Source: an uncultured Bacteroidales bacterium (lineage in GTDB: Bacteria; Bacteroidota; Bacteroidia; Bacteroidales; F082). Taken from it: a DNA stretch of 64,000 nt. The DNA is taken from contig CAJOEZ010000023.1 of assembly GCA_905233685.1 (NCBI GenBank), positions 1-64,000 of the forward strand. The letters are read 5' to 3'. Both the position numbers and the translations under genes were made by a program. Positions 15,689 through 28,893 of this stretch are shown one piece after another (positions within the stretch are counted from its first letter, which is position 1; each line of letters opens with the position of its first letter). The notes under the pieces were generated by a model that saw nothing but the letters and a program-made list of their open reading frames with translations, did not search any database and was not told where the DNA came from.

Positions 15689-18600
15689 ATGAAAAGACTT
15701 ACGATGATTGTGGCCTTGGTGCTGGCAGTAGCGATGCCGATGATGGCCGAGCGTGTGACCCCTGAAACCGCCCGCAAAGTGGCCGCGACTTTCTTGAACA
15801 ACAACGGCGTAAAAACTGCCCAACTGACTGACCTTTCCAAAGTGGCAGGATTTCCTAACTTATACATTTTCAACGCCGAGCCGGGTTTTGTAGTGATGGC
15901 GGCGGATGATTGTGTGCAACCCATTTTGGGCTATTCATTTGAAAACACTTTCGTGGCAAAAGATATGCCAGAGAACGTGCGCGGATGGCTGCAAGGCTAC
16001 AGCGACGAGATACAATACGCAATAGAAAGCAAGATGAAAGCCACTGCCGAAACAGCACAGCAATGGAACGACCTGTTAAGCGGCAATGCCAAGGCGGGAA
16101 AAGCCACTGCCGTGGTTGGACCACTAATAGAGACCAACTGGAAGCAAGACTCTCCATATAATATGTATTGTCCAGGCGGCTCTGTGACGGGTTGCGTAGC
16201 TACAGCCATGGCACAAGTGATGAAATATTGGAATTATCCCGAAACCGGAATCGGATCACATTCTTATTACCACGACAACTATGGTATTGTTTCGGCCAAT
16301 TTTCAAAGCTCCACCTACGACTGGGGCAATATGACCAACACTTACGGCACGTCAAGCACCCAAGCCCAAAAGCAAGCAGTCGCCACATTGATGTTCCATT
16401 GTGGCGTTTCAGTTGATATGTATTATACAACCAGCGGTAGTGGAGCTGTCACCGCCAAGGTTGCCGACGCTTTGAAAATCTATTTCAATTATTCGTCTGA
16501 TGTTCATCACATTTCACGCTCTGGTTATTCTGATGATAAATGGATTGCCCTGTTGAAATCCGATTTAGATCAACACCGACCTATTCAATATCATGGCAAT
16601 GGTGAGGGAGGTGGACATTCTTTTGTTTGCGATGGATACAACAGTGAGAATTATTTCCATTTCAACTGGGGCTGGGGAGGTTATTGTGATGATTATTACA
16701 CCATTAACAACCTAAATCCAGGACCAGGAGGTATTGGGTCTGGAGCCAATGGAATATATAACAATAATCAAGGGGCCATTTTCGGCATACATCCTTCCAA
16801 TTGTACAGCAGATGTCCCCAGCATCTTGACCTACACCCAAAACGGCCGCAGTGTCACCTTTAAGTGGGACGCAGCAACTGACGCAGCAAGCTACAACATT
16901 TACCGCGACTACAATTATATCGGCAATTCCACTACTAATTCCTATATCGAAACAGCCCCTTATGGAACCCATATTTATATTGTACGCAGCGTTGATAGCA
17001 ATGGAGAGTTATCATTATCTTCCAATACCGTAACTATTCTGGTTGAGGTAGTTAACGATTTGCAGGTGACATTATCTGGGGACAATGCCAATCTAAGTTG
17101 GACGGCTCCAAAATGGTGCTATCCAGAAACTTCCGCTGGCATCTTGACTTATGGCGATGGGATCTTTGAAGACAATATAGGCACTCAAGGAGCCGCAAAT
17201 ATGTATTGGGGACATAGGTATCTTGCCGAAAATTTAACCGCTTTTTCAGACATGGTTATCTGCAAACTTTCATTTTATTCAAGCAACCCTGGCAATTACG
17301 AGTATTTTATCTACAAAGGTACCAATATCCAAGAACGATCTTTGTATCCAAACTCCAAATTGGCACACGGTTCCTTTGTCGTTTCCACAAATGGATGGAT
17401 TGAAATAGAATTAGATGAAAGACTTGAAATTGACGACAATCAAGACTTATGGGTATTCATCTATGACCCTGAAGCAAAAGACTATCCTGCAACATTTTGT
17501 AATTTCACCGACAACACAGAGGGTTGTTATTACTCTTCTTCCGACCCTCTTTTAACACCTTTAAGTAAATACAATAGCGGCATATCATGGCTCATCCGCA
17601 CTTACCTCACCGACGGCACCTACACCTACAACCTCTATCAAGACGGCACCAAGATTGCCGAAAACCTTAGCGGAACTTCGTATTCAGGCGCAACCCTCAA
17701 CGACAACGCCGCCAACCTGTTCACCGTAAAGACCAACTACTACGGCGGCGAATCCGCAGCCTCTAACGTGGCAGGCTTTGCAAAAGGCACGGCCTCGCTC
17801 GCTTCCTTGGAAATGGCCGCCAACGACAAGATGACCGTTACCGAAAACAGCAAACTCACTGTCACGGGGACGCTCAGCAACAGAAATCCAGCCAACCTCG
17901 TCATCGAAAACGGTGCGCAGCTCATCCACAGCAGCGAGGGCGTGAAAGCCATGGTGAAAAAGAGCATCGCGCCTTACACTGAGGGCCAAAACGACGGCTG
18001 GAATTTCATCGCCTCGCCCACTGCGGAGAATATCACGCCGAGCGAAGACAACGGCCTAATTGCCAACACGTACGACCTGTATTACTACGACGAGCAGGGA
18101 CACCATTGGAGAAATTACAGGAAGAACAATTTCAACCTCGCCTTCAAGCAAGGCTACCTCTACGCTAACGACACCCAGACCACGTTGGTATTCGCCGGCA
18201 CGCTGACGCCGAGCGACGAAGCTGTGAGCATCAACAATCTGAGCTTCAGCAGCAATATCAATTTCCTGAAAGGCTTCAACCTTGTGGGCAACCCCTTCGC
18301 CTGCAATGCCAACGTGGACAAGGATTTTTATGTGATTGACAACAACTCGGTGGTTAAGTTGGCTGCGACAGAAAGGGAAATCGTCCCCTGCGAAGGCATC
18401 TTCGTGAAAGCCAATTCCGACGAATTCACCGTAACTTTCTCGAAGCCCACAGGAGCCAAAACCAATGGAAACGGGAACTGCCTTGACCTCGTCATTACCC
18501 AAGATAAGGCTTTCCACGACCGCGCCCGTGTGCGCCTTGGCGAGGGCTCCCCTATGGAGAAATTCTCCCTCGATGGTGACAACAGCACGCAACTTACCCT

Positions 18601-19081
18601 TTGGCAAGACGGTCAGGAATACGCCGTGGTTTACGCCAGCGAGAAAGACGAACTGCCGCTCAACTTCAAGGCCGCTCAAAATGGAACCTATACCATTGGT
18701 ATTGAGACTAATAGCCTTGAATTGGAATACCTCCACCTCATAGATAACATGACTGGCGACAATATTGACCTTTTGGTCACGCCAAGCTATACCTTCGATG
18801 CCAAGACAACGGACTATGTCTCGCGCTTCAAACTGATATTCAAAGAGGAAAACAAAGCTTTGACTGGCTCCACGACGTTCGCGTACATTAACGACGGGAA
18901 CATTATCATTACTGGCGCAAACGACAACGTCACGTTACAGATTGTGGATGTGATGGGACATATCATCGCTTCATGCGGACAAACGCGGTGTATCCCAACA
19001 ACGGGCATTCCCGCAGGTGTGTATGTCTTGCGCCTCATCGACGGCGAAAACGTCAAGGTACAGAAGATTGTGATTGAATAA
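15689..19081 (+). CDS. Large multidomain C10 cysteine protease, T9SS cargo
   Basis: A 1,130-residue exported protease. A signal peptide (about 1-20) is followed by a Spi/propeptide domain (about 21-140: VTPETARKVAATFLNNNG ... GFVVMAADD). The C10 catalytic domain (about 145-395) has VTGCVATAMAQ (C169), GGGHSFVCDGY (H310) and FHFNWGWGG. Fibronectin-type and adhesion-like modules follow (about 400-1040), with a repeated PTxExxxxxLFxV-like region between them. A T9SS sorting domain closes the protein (LQIVDVMGHIIAS ... GVYVLRLIDG). It resembles PrtT/interpain-type host-protein-degrading enzymes. The ATG at 15689 starts the signal peptide. mfd begins 3 bp after its stop. Confidence 0.92.
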   Translation: MKRLTMIVALVLAVAMPMMAERVTPETARKVAATFLNNNGVKTAQLTDLSKVAGFPNLYIFNAEPGFVVMAADDCVQPILGYSFENTFVAKDMPENVRGWLQGYSDEIQYAIESKMKATAETAQQWNDLLSGNAKAGKATAVVGPLIETNWKQDSPYNMYCPGGSVTGCVATAMAQVMKYWNYPETGIGSHSYYHDNYGIVSANFQSSTYDWGNMTNTYGTSSTQAQKQAVATLMFHCGVSVDMYYTTSGSGAVTAKVADALKIYFNYSSDVHHISRSGYSDDKWIALLKSDLDQHRPIQYHGNGEGGGHSFVCDGYNSENYFHFNWGWGGYCDDYYTINNLNPGPGGIGSGANGIYNNNQGAIFGIHPSNCTADVPSILTYTQNGRSVTFKWDAATDAASYNIYRDYNYIGNSTTNSYIETAPYGTHIYIVRSVDSNGELSLSSNTVTILVEVVNDLQVTLSGDNANLSWTAPKWCYPETSAGILTYGDGIFEDNIGTQGAANMYWGHRYLAENLTAFSDMVICKLSFYSSNPGNYEYFIYKGTNIQERSLYPNSKLAHGSFVVSTNGWIEIELDERLEIDDNQDLWVFIYDPEAKDYPATFCNFTDNTEGCYYSSSDPLLTPLSKYNSGISWLIRTYLTDGTYTYNLYQDGTKIAENLSGTSYSGATLNDNAANLFTVKTNYYGGESAASNVAGFAKGTASLASLEMAANDKMTVTENSKLTVTGTLSNRNPANLVIENGAQLIHSSEGVKAMVKKSIAPYTEGQNDGWNFIASPTAENITPSEDNGLIANTYDLYYYDEQGHHWRNYRKNNFNLAFKQGYLYANDTQTTLVFAGTLTPSDEAVSINNLSFSSNINFLKGFNLVGNPFACNANVDKDFYVIDNNSVVKLAATEREIVPCEGIFVKANSDEFTVTFSKPTGAKTNGNGNCLDLVITQDKAFHDRARVRLGEGSPMEKFSLDGDNSTQLTLWQDGQEYAVVYASEKDELPLNFKAAQNGTYTIGIETNSLELEYLHLIDNMTGDNIDLLVTPSYTFDAKTTDYVSRFKLIFKEENKALTGSTTFAYINDGNIIITGANDNVTLQIVDVMGHIIASCGQTRCIPTTGIPAGVYVLRLIDGENVKVQKIVIE

Positions 19082-19083
19082 CC

Positions 19084-22536
<3,453 letters not shown>

Positions 22537-22539
22537 TCT

Positions 22540-22653
22540 CACGCAGAATGCGCAGAAATCGCCGATTCGACGAAGTCTATTATATGAAGCGCAAAGCGAC
22601 GAAACTAATGTCCGTCAGTTTCTGCGAGTTCAGCGATTTCTGCGTGAAAAAAC
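22540..22653. repeat. Second copy of the GCAGAA-type palindromic repeat
   Basis: CACGCAGAATGCGCAGAAAT at the left mirrors GCGATTTCTGCGTG at the right, with TTCTGCGAGTTCAGCGATTT between. It lies between convergent mfd and the symporter gene. It is related to the copy at 1-88. Confidence 0.65.
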
Positions 22654-24105
22654 TCATTCCGCATGACGCGATTCCCAAAAATCCGCCCCTTTCACTCCGA
22701 TTTCCTTCGGGTCGAAAACAGGCTCCTTGCCTTCCTTTTTCTGCCTTTCGTAGGATTTCAACGCCTTGAACGCCTGGCGCGAGAGCAGTAAAATCACGAT
22801 GATGTTCACCCATGCCATAGTACCCACGCCGATGTCGCCGAGGTCCCACATCGCCTTGGCCTCATGCAAAGAGCCAAAGAACACCATGCCGACCACGCCG
22901 ATACGCAGCACCCAAATCAAGACATGTTCCAATTTGCCCTTGCCAAAAAGATAGACAAGGTTGGTTTCCGCATAGTAATAATACGCCATGATGGTCGTGA
23001 AGGCAAAGAAAAACAGGGCGTAGGACACGACGACACCGCCAAAATGGTTCCCCAAAAGTGTACTCAAGGCAGCGGTGGTATAGCTGACATCGGGCGAACC
23101 TAATTTTACACCATCGGCAGCAACAAGGATGTTGCCCGAAGCGTCGAAAACGTTGTAGGTCTTGCAGGCCAGAATCATCACGGCGGTGGCGGTGCATACC
23201 AATAAGGTGTCGATATACACCGAAAACGCCTGCACCAATCCCTGCTTGACGGGATGCGACACCTTGGCCGCGCCCGCCACGATGGCACCCGTGCCTTGGC
23301 CCGCCTCGTTGCTGTAGATGCCGCGTTTCACGCCCCATGCGATGGTCGAGCCGAGGATGCCGCCCAAAGCCTCATTCATGCCAAACGCGCTTCGTATCAT
23401 ATCCATGAACACGTCAGGCACTTCGCGGATATGGAAAGCCAACACGACAAGCGAGAGCAGCACATACAAAACCGCCATAAACGGTGCCACGATTTGCGCC
23501 ACGTTGGCGATACGCTTCACGCCGCCCATCACCACCAAGCCGATGAGCACAGCTACAATGGCGCCAATCCATGCGGCATCAATATGATAAGTGTTGGCAA
23601 ACGACATCGCAATGCCGTTGGACTGCACCGGCGGCAAGAAAAAGCCCGTGGCCAATACCGCGCACACGGCAAAGACCACAGCCAACCACTTGCATTTCAG
23701 TCCTTTCTCGATGTAATAGGCCGGTCCGCCACGAAATTGGCCTTTGTGCTCCTCCTTATAGATTTGTGCCAAGGTAGCCTCGGCAAAGGCCGAACCCGCG
23801 CCCAAGAAAGCGATAATCCACATCCAGACAATGGCACCCGGACCCCCATAGCCAATGGCCGTGGCCACACCGACGATATTGCCCGTTCCCACGCGCCCCG
23901 AGAGCGCCATAGAGAACGCCTGAAACGAGGTGATGCCCGTCTTCTCGCCCTTTTCCGACGAAAAGAGCAGTCGCGCCATCTCGCGCAAACGACGCACCTG
24001 CACGAAGCGCGTTCCGATAGAGAAATACAAGCCCGCCAAGAGGCAAATGGCCACAAGTGCCGGACTCCAGACGTAGCCGCTGATTGTTTGAATGAGTTGT
24101 TCCAT
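22654..24105 (-). CDS. AgcS-family sodium:alanine/glycine symporter
   Basis: A 483-residue transporter with 10-11 membrane segments. Family blocks include ALSGRVGTGNIVGVATAIGYGG, with its residues GTGNI in the substrate site, then GAGSAFAEATLAQIYKE, RGGPAYYIEKGL, and GIYSNEAGQGTGAI. It should import alanine, glycine or a related amino acid with sodium. A well-spaced promoter lies at 24128-24160. It is transcribed alone and ends facing mfd across a palindromic repeat. Confidence 0.93.
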   Translation of the reverse strand: MEQLIQTISGYVWSPALVAICLLAGLYFSIGTRFVQVRRLREMARLLFSSEKGEKTGITSFQAFSMALSGRVGTGNIVGVATAIGYGGPGAIVWMWIIAFLGAGSAFAEATLAQIYKEEHKGQFRGGPAYYIEKGLKCKWLAVVFAVCAVLATGFFLPPVQSNGIAMSFANTYHIDAAWIGAIVAVLIGLVVMGGVKRIANVAQIVAPFMAVLYVLLSLVVLAFHIREVPDVFMDMIRSAFGMNEALGGILGSTIAWGVKRGIYSNEAGQGTGAIVAGAAKVSHPVKQGLVQAFSVYIDTLLVCTATAVMILACKTYNVFDASGNILVAADGVKLGSPDVSYTTAALSTLLGNHFGGVVVSYALFFFAFTTIMAYYYYAETNLVYLFGKGKLEHVLIWVLRIGVVGMVFFGSLHEAKAMWDLGDIGVGTMAWVNIIVILLLSRQAFKALKSYERQKKEGKEPVFDPKEIGVKGADFWESRHAE

Positions 24106-24127
24106 ATAAAACTCTGTTTTGAAGGGT

Positions 24128-24160
24128 CAAAGATACAATTTTTATCACAAAACTCTCAAA
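24128..24160 (-). promoter_or_regulatory. Promoter of the AgcS symporter gene
   Basis: Minus strand TTTG (24160-24157), 21 bp, then TATCTTTG (24135-24128), matching the Bacteroidetes consensus. Confidence 0.7.
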
Positions 24161-24172
24161 ACCCATCAAAAC
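24144..24172. repeat. ATCACAAAAC-type dispersed repeat
   Basis: ATCACAAAACTCTCAAAACC followed by CATCAAAAC resembles the left arm at 48073-48100, indicating a dispersed family. It overlaps the -33 region of the AgcS promoter. Confidence 0.45.
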
Positions 24173-25367
24173 TTACCTCGTCAAGCAAGCATCCAAATCC
24201 CTGACCAAAGCCTCTTTGTCCAAATGCTGCCCGATAAAGACGAGTTTCTGCATTCGGTCGCCATAGGTGTCGTCCCAATCGCGGCGGAGGGTAGGCTCGC
24301 GGTCCATAAAGGCCTCCAACTCGTCAGCGGGCATAGTGGCAAACCACTGGCCGGCATCGCGCAGTTGCACCTGCTTGCCCGCCTGCTCGAAGATGTAGCA
24401 GACATCGTATTCGTATCTTGCGTGCCACAAACTCATCGAAACGCGCCATATTGAACGGCTGGCGACGGTAATAAACAAAAGTGCCAATACCATATTCCTC
24501 CACCTCGCCGCCCTCGTGGTCGTGGTGATGATGGTGATGGCCGTGTTCCTCTTCCTCGTCATCGTGGTCGTGATGATGGTGATGATGCTCGAGTTCGTCC
24601 TCATCCTCGTCTTCATCGTGATGGTGTTCTTCTTCCACCGCACCTTCCACTTCCTTAATCCAAGTGGCGGAAGTGGCCACCTTGTCGAAGTCGAACATCT
24701 TGGTATTGAGGATTTTGTCGAAATCAACATCGCCATAGTCGCACTCGATGATTTCGGCGGTGGGCTGCAAGGCGCGGATGATGCTCTTCACGCGGCCCAA
24801 TTCCTCTGGCGTGACTTCCGAAGCCTTATTCAATAAGATGATATTGCAGAACTCAATCTGCTGTATGACAAGGCTTTCCAAGTCGTCCTCGGCCAAGTTT
24901 TTCTTCATTAGGTCGTCGCCGCAACCGAACTCGCTCTGCATCCGCAGTGCATCCACCACAGTCACGATGCAGTCCAAGATGGGCAAGCCGTCCTTGGTGA
25001 GTTGCCACGCCATTTGCGGGAAAGAACAAATCGTCTGCGCAATCGGCTCCGGCTCGCAGATGCCGCTGGCCTCAATGACGATGTAGTCGAACCTCTGCAT
25101 AACGATGATTTCGTGCAGTTGCTGAATCAGGTCCATCTTCAAGGTGCAGCAGATGCAGCCGTTCTGCAAGGCCACGAGACTGTCGTCCTTCTGCCCTACC
25201 ACGCCGCCTTTTTCAATCAGGTCGGCATCGATATTCACTTCGCCTATGTCGTTGACAATCACGGCAAACTTGATGCCTTTGCGGTTGTTCAAAATCTTAT
25301 TGACCACGGTGGTCTTGCCGCTTCCGAGATAACCAGTGAGCAGCAATACGGGTATGTCTTTTTTCAT
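24173..25367 (-). pseudogene. CobW/COG0523-family metallochaperone GTPase, frameshifted
   Basis: The N-terminal frame (25367 leftward) carries the GTPase P-loop GYLGSGKTT (12-20), the metal-binding GCICCT (C71, C73, C74), the base-specificity motif LLNKASEV, and a His/Asp/Glu-rich loop (about 246-288, many HHHHHHDHD runs) that could load zinc or another divalent metal. After FDEFVARK the frame is wrong; the remaining family C-terminus (YEYDVCYIFEQAGKQVQLRD ... RDLDACL) continues in another frame to 24173. About 16-18 residues expected between the two parts are missing, so a short out-of-frame deletion sits at about 24416. Either a true inactivation or an assembly fault. The promoter upstream looks intact. 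Confidence 0.8.
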
Positions 25368-25392
25368 TTTTCATGCTTTTTTAAACGAGTCG

Positions 25393-25400
25393 CAAAGGTA
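25393..25400 (-). promoter_or_regulatory. -7 box of the CobW-family gene
   Basis: Minus-strand TACCTTTG matches TAnnTTTG, 25 bp before the ATG at 25367. The 150 bp upstream (25401-25550) holds no gene; it contains the 18-bp element TTTTATGATTTGCATAAA at 25526-25543. No Zur-like operator was recognised. Confidence 0.6.
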
Positions 25401-25550
25401 AGAAAATAATCCCTATTGCGTTATCTAAAATGTTTGAAATGCATTTGGCTATTCAACGCCAAACATTATCCGAAAGAGTTGACTCCCTTTTTCTTTTCCT
25501 TTTTTATGCAATTCTGAAAATTCAATTTTATGATTTGCATAAACAGAGAT

Positions 25551-26768
25551 TCATTCCACACCAAACAAACTATTATACTGCTCCACAATGTAGGCATCCA
25601 CCCAATCATAATAGGATTCTACCGACTTGAAACTCTTCGACTTACGCAAGCCGTCAAGGGCTTCCTCACCACGGCGCATCACCTCTTTTTCAACCGGGAG
25701 AATCCGCTGCAAAATGCCTGTTTCCTGCTTGTTTATTAACTTGGAAAGGTCGCCGTAGTACTCCACATTGCCGCTTTTGAGCGAGAAAACGCGCTGCTTC
25801 AGTTGCAGGCCCATCTCGTTCAGGCGGGAATGACCCGTTCCGTCATCCGTGACAAGGGCAGGCAATTTCCCAGAAGGCGTGAGCACCAACGGAACGGCAA
25901 CGGTCGTCAAAGGCCAGCCGATAATGTTCCAACTTACCGTGTTCAGCGGCGATTCGTCAGGCCGCACTCCTTGTACCATAATCACCGAAGCCGACGAATA
26001 GCGCGAAATGTAATCATGAAACGGGAAATAGCGCGTATCATTCTCGGTTTCAGGCATATAATCATACATATCGAGTTGGGTCACGCCATGTTTCAGGTAA
26101 CGCGAAATGTGAGTCATCAAGTAATCGTGTTCCAAATTACCATTCTTGCAAGCCTCAGCCATGAAATCGGTGATGGCACAATAACGCTCAACGCCTTGGT
26201 CCAATTTATGGTTTCCCGTGGTACCGAAATTGGTGCGCATCAGGTAGCCGTCAGGGGCAACATTCGGGTCGTTCACATCGAACTTCACATAGTCGTAATT
26301 GCCTGTTTCATAGTACGCACAACCGCCATTGGCATCCAAAACAGCGAAATTGGAATTGACCTCGCGAGGCTTTTTCACGGTGTCCAAAAGCCGCTCAAAA
26401 TCCTCCAAAGTGGCACACAATTCCAAAGCCTTGCGGATGAAAATGCCGTCGCCGTCGGTGTCGCCACCATCGCCGTTCATATTGTAAGCGGCGGTATTGA
26501 TGATGCCGAATCCAGCCTCATTGTGACCGCCCCAAACATCAATCGGTGTCGTGTCCTCAGCGTTCACAAGGCCAAGATAACGATACCGTTGTCCCTGAAC
26601 GACAATCATCATATTGTGCAACTTGCCCGAATCACGATGCTTGAAAATCAACGGGCGACCGTCTTTCGTGGCCTTGCCGGAAACAATGACCGAGGTACAG
26701 GCCAAAACGGGCTGCACCTCGGTCATCATGGCTGCCAACAGGAAAAGTGCTAACAAACGCTTTTTCAT
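25551..26768 (-). CDS. Secreted Ntn-hydrolase, C45/C69-like
   Basis: A 405-residue exported protein. The signal peptide ends ...EVQPVLA, exposing C24 as the new N-terminus (CTSVIVSGKATKDGRPLIFKH), the hallmark of Ntn-hydrolases with an N-terminal cysteine nucleophile (acyl-CoA:6-APA acyltransferase C45 or dipeptidase C69 type). Further family features are HNEAGFGIINTAAYN and VNSNFAVLDANGGCAYYET. It should cleave a linear amide or peptide in the periplasm. It follows dsbD by 11 bp, so the two are co-transcribed. Substrate is not predictable. Confidence 0.8.
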   Translation of the reverse strand: MKKRLLALFLLAAMMTEVQPVLACTSVIVSGKATKDGRPLIFKHRDSGKLHNMMIVVQGQRYRYLGLVNAEDTTPIDVWGGHNEAGFGIINTAAYNMNGDGGDTDGDGIFIRKALELCATLEDFERLLDTVKKPREVNSNFAVLDANGGCAYYETGNYDYVKFDVNDPNVAPDGYLMRTNFGTTGNHKLDQGVERYCAITDFMAEACKNGNLEHDYLMTHISRYLKHGVTQLDMYDYMPETENDTRYFPFHDYISRYSSASVIMVQGVRPDESPLNTVSWNIIGWPLTTVAVPLVLTPSGKLPALVTDDGTGHSRLNEMGLQLKQRVFSLKSGNVEYYGDLSKLINKQETGILQRILPVEKEVMRRGEEALDGLRKSKSFKSVESYYDWVDAYIVEQYNSLFGVE

Positions 26769-26779
26769 GGCGAGTCAAT

Positions 26780-28843
26780 TTAATCTATAACATGCTGATA
26801 ATAAGTTCCTTCCTTAAAATTCTTGATACCGTCTTTCAGGAAATTCACAAAAGCGTCCTTGTCGAGGTCATAAGCACGAGGCTTCATCAAGAGATTGCCG
26901 TTGTGATCCATCAGGCAGTAATAGGGCTGGGCATTGGTGCCGAACTTTGAGATTTGGAAGTCGGCGTACTTGCGCCCGATGGTCTTCTTTTCCTTGCCGT
27001 CGTAGGTCGAGGTGTAGCACTCCTCCTTGGGCAGCGAGGTCTTGTCATCGACATACAAGGCGCAAAGCACAAAGTCATGGCGCAGCATGTCTTTCACACG
27101 CGGGTCGCTCCAAACATTGGCCTCCATCTCACGGCAGTTCACACAGCCGTGGCCTGTGAAATCAATAAAGATAGGCTTGTTCGTGGCTTTCGCAGCGGCC
27201 AAGGCTTGGTCGTAGTCGAAATAGCCCTTCAAGTTGTGCGGCAGATGGAACAAATCAGCGTACTTGGGTGCTTCGGTAAACTCTTCATTTGCAACGGCTT
27301 GCGTCTGACCTTGCGGAGCCACCGCCATATTGGCCATCTTGGCATCCACATACTCAATCACCTTTTCGCTGTTCTCCTCGATGATTCTATTGAGGTCAAA
27401 ATCAAGGGTTTGCTTGGGCGGCAGATAACCCGAAAGGGCCTTCAACGGAGCGCCCCACATTCCGGGAATCATATAAATCACGAAGGTGAAGTCGATGATA
27501 ATCAGCACCAAACGGAACACTCCCAACTCCTTGACTTCCTTCTCGCCCTTGAAACGGATTTTACCGAGGAGGTAGAGGCCGAGCAAGGTGAAGCATACAA
27601 TCCAAATGCCGAGATAGACCTCGCGGTCGAGCAGATGCCAGTGGTAGGTTTGGTCGGCCACGCTGAGAAACTTGAAGCCCAGCGCGACTTCGATGAAGCC
27701 CAACACGACCTTCACGGAGGTGAGCCAACCGCCGCTCTTGGGCAAACGCTGGAGCAAATTCGGGAAGAAAGCGAACAGGGCAAACGGCAGTGCAAAAGCC
27801 ACGGCGAAGGCGAACATCGTCACGATGGGTGCCCAGAACTCACCCGAAGTCGATTTGATGAGTACCGTGCCCACGATGGGACCCGTGCAGGCAAACGACA
27901 CCAAAACGAGGGTCAAGGCCATGAAGAAGATACCACCTAAACTCTTGGTATTCTGCTTACTATCGCTCTTGTTCACCATATTGCTACCCAGCGTGATTTC
28001 GAACGCGCCGAAGAACGAGGCCGCAAAAATCATGAACACGAGGAAGAAGATGATGTTCGGCAGCCAGTGCGTGGCGAGCCAGTTGAAGATGTCGGCAGTA
28101 ACGCTGTTGCCACCCACAAGCCAAGTCGTCAAAATGATGATGGCGATAGGCAACGTATATAGTAACACAATGAAAACGAAGTACATAAAGGCCTTGAAAC
28201 GCCCTTGAGCCTTGCTTTCGCCTTCGCCGTGCATGAAGAACGACACGGTCATGGGAATCATTGGGAAGACGCAAGGCGTGAGCAGCGCGGCGAAGCCCCA
28301 AAGGATGGCTTCGAGAATCATGGCCCAGATGTTGGACTTCGTTCCGGCTGTAGTTTCAGGCTCAGCAGCCTCAATTACAGCGGGTTCGCCGTATTGCAAA
28401 TTGACATCCTCTGTCAGCGAGACGCATTGGCCGTCCTTGCAGGCTTGGTAGTTGATTTCGCCCGTGATGGGGAACGAGCCGTCTTTCAGTTTGCGGAAAG
28501 TCTGCGCAAAAGCCGCCTCACCCGCAAATTGCTTGTACTCCGTTTCAAAGATGTCGTCATAATAGAGCGCGACATCGGTAAGGTCGCGGGCCTCGCCCAC
28601 CGCCTCGAAAAACTCTGAGGTTTGGATGTCGAATACTGTCGGTAACGGGGCCAAGTCAGGCATTTTTGTGGAATAGATGTGGAATTGCGGGTCAATCGTG
28701 GCCGTCGCGACCAAATCGAACTCGTTTTCGTTGAGGTCTTGAATGGCGAAAGACCATTTCACAGGGTCAATGATTTGCGCCCTGACCTCCATAGGCATGA
28801 TGGCGGCGAAGGCCATCAGCAGGATTAGGAATAGTTTTTTCAT
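26780..28843 (-). CDS. dsbD: DsbD-type thiol:disulfide interchange protein
   Basis: A 687-residue inner-membrane reductant carrier. The signal peptide (1-22) is followed by a periplasmic N-terminal DsbD-like domain (about 25-165). A transmembrane CcdA/DsbD core follows (about 178-470) with its two cysteines in LLTPCVFPMIPMTVSFF and SFACTGPIVGTVL. The C-terminal thioredoxin-like domain has FTGHGCVNCREMEANVW. It moves electrons from cytoplasmic thioredoxin to envelope partners, plausibly the TlpA-like proteins encoded in this window. The next gene downstream encodes an Ntn-hydrolase. Confidence 0.93.
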   Translation of the reverse strand: MKKLFLILLMAFAAIMPMEVRAQIIDPVKWSFAIQDLNENEFDLVATATIDPQFHIYSTKMPDLAPLPTVFDIQTSEFFEAVGEARDLTDVALYYDDIFETEYKQFAGEAAFAQTFRKLKDGSFPITGEINYQACKDGQCVSLTEDVNLQYGEPAVIEAAEPETTAGTKSNIWAMILEAILWGFAALLTPCVFPMIPMTVSFFMHGEGESKAQGRFKAFMYFVFIVLLYTLPIAIIILTTWLVGGNSVTADIFNWLATHWLPNIIFFLVFMIFAASFFGAFEITLGSNMVNKSDSKQNTKSLGGIFFMALTLVLVSFACTGPIVGTVLIKSTSGEFWAPIVTMFAFAVAFALPFALFAFFPNLLQRLPKSGGWLTSVKVVLGFIEVALGFKFLSVADQTYHWHLLDREVYLGIWIVCFTLLGLYLLGKIRFKGEKEVKELGVFRLVLIIIDFTFVIYMIPGMWGAPLKALSGYLPPKQTLDFDLNRIIEENSEKVIEYVDAKMANMAVAPQGQTQAVANEEFTEAPKYADLFHLPHNLKGYFDYDQALAAAKATNKPIFIDFTGHGCVNCREMEANVWSDPRVKDMLRHDFVLCALYVDDKTSLPKEECYTSTYDGKEKKTIGRKYADFQISKFGTNAQPYYCLMDHNGNLLMKPRAYDLDKDAFVNFLKDGIKNFKEGTYYQHVID

Positions 28844-28879
28844 ATACGATAAATGTTTGATTCTGTCAATTCAAAGGGG

Positions 28880-28887
28880 CAAAAATA
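28880..28887 (-). promoter_or_regulatory. -7 box of the dsbD operon
   Basis: Minus-strand TATTTTTG matches TAnnTTTG, 36 bp upstream of the dsbD ATG. It lies in the 50-bp gap behind tilS. Confidence 0.55.
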
Positions 28888-28893
28888 CGAAAT

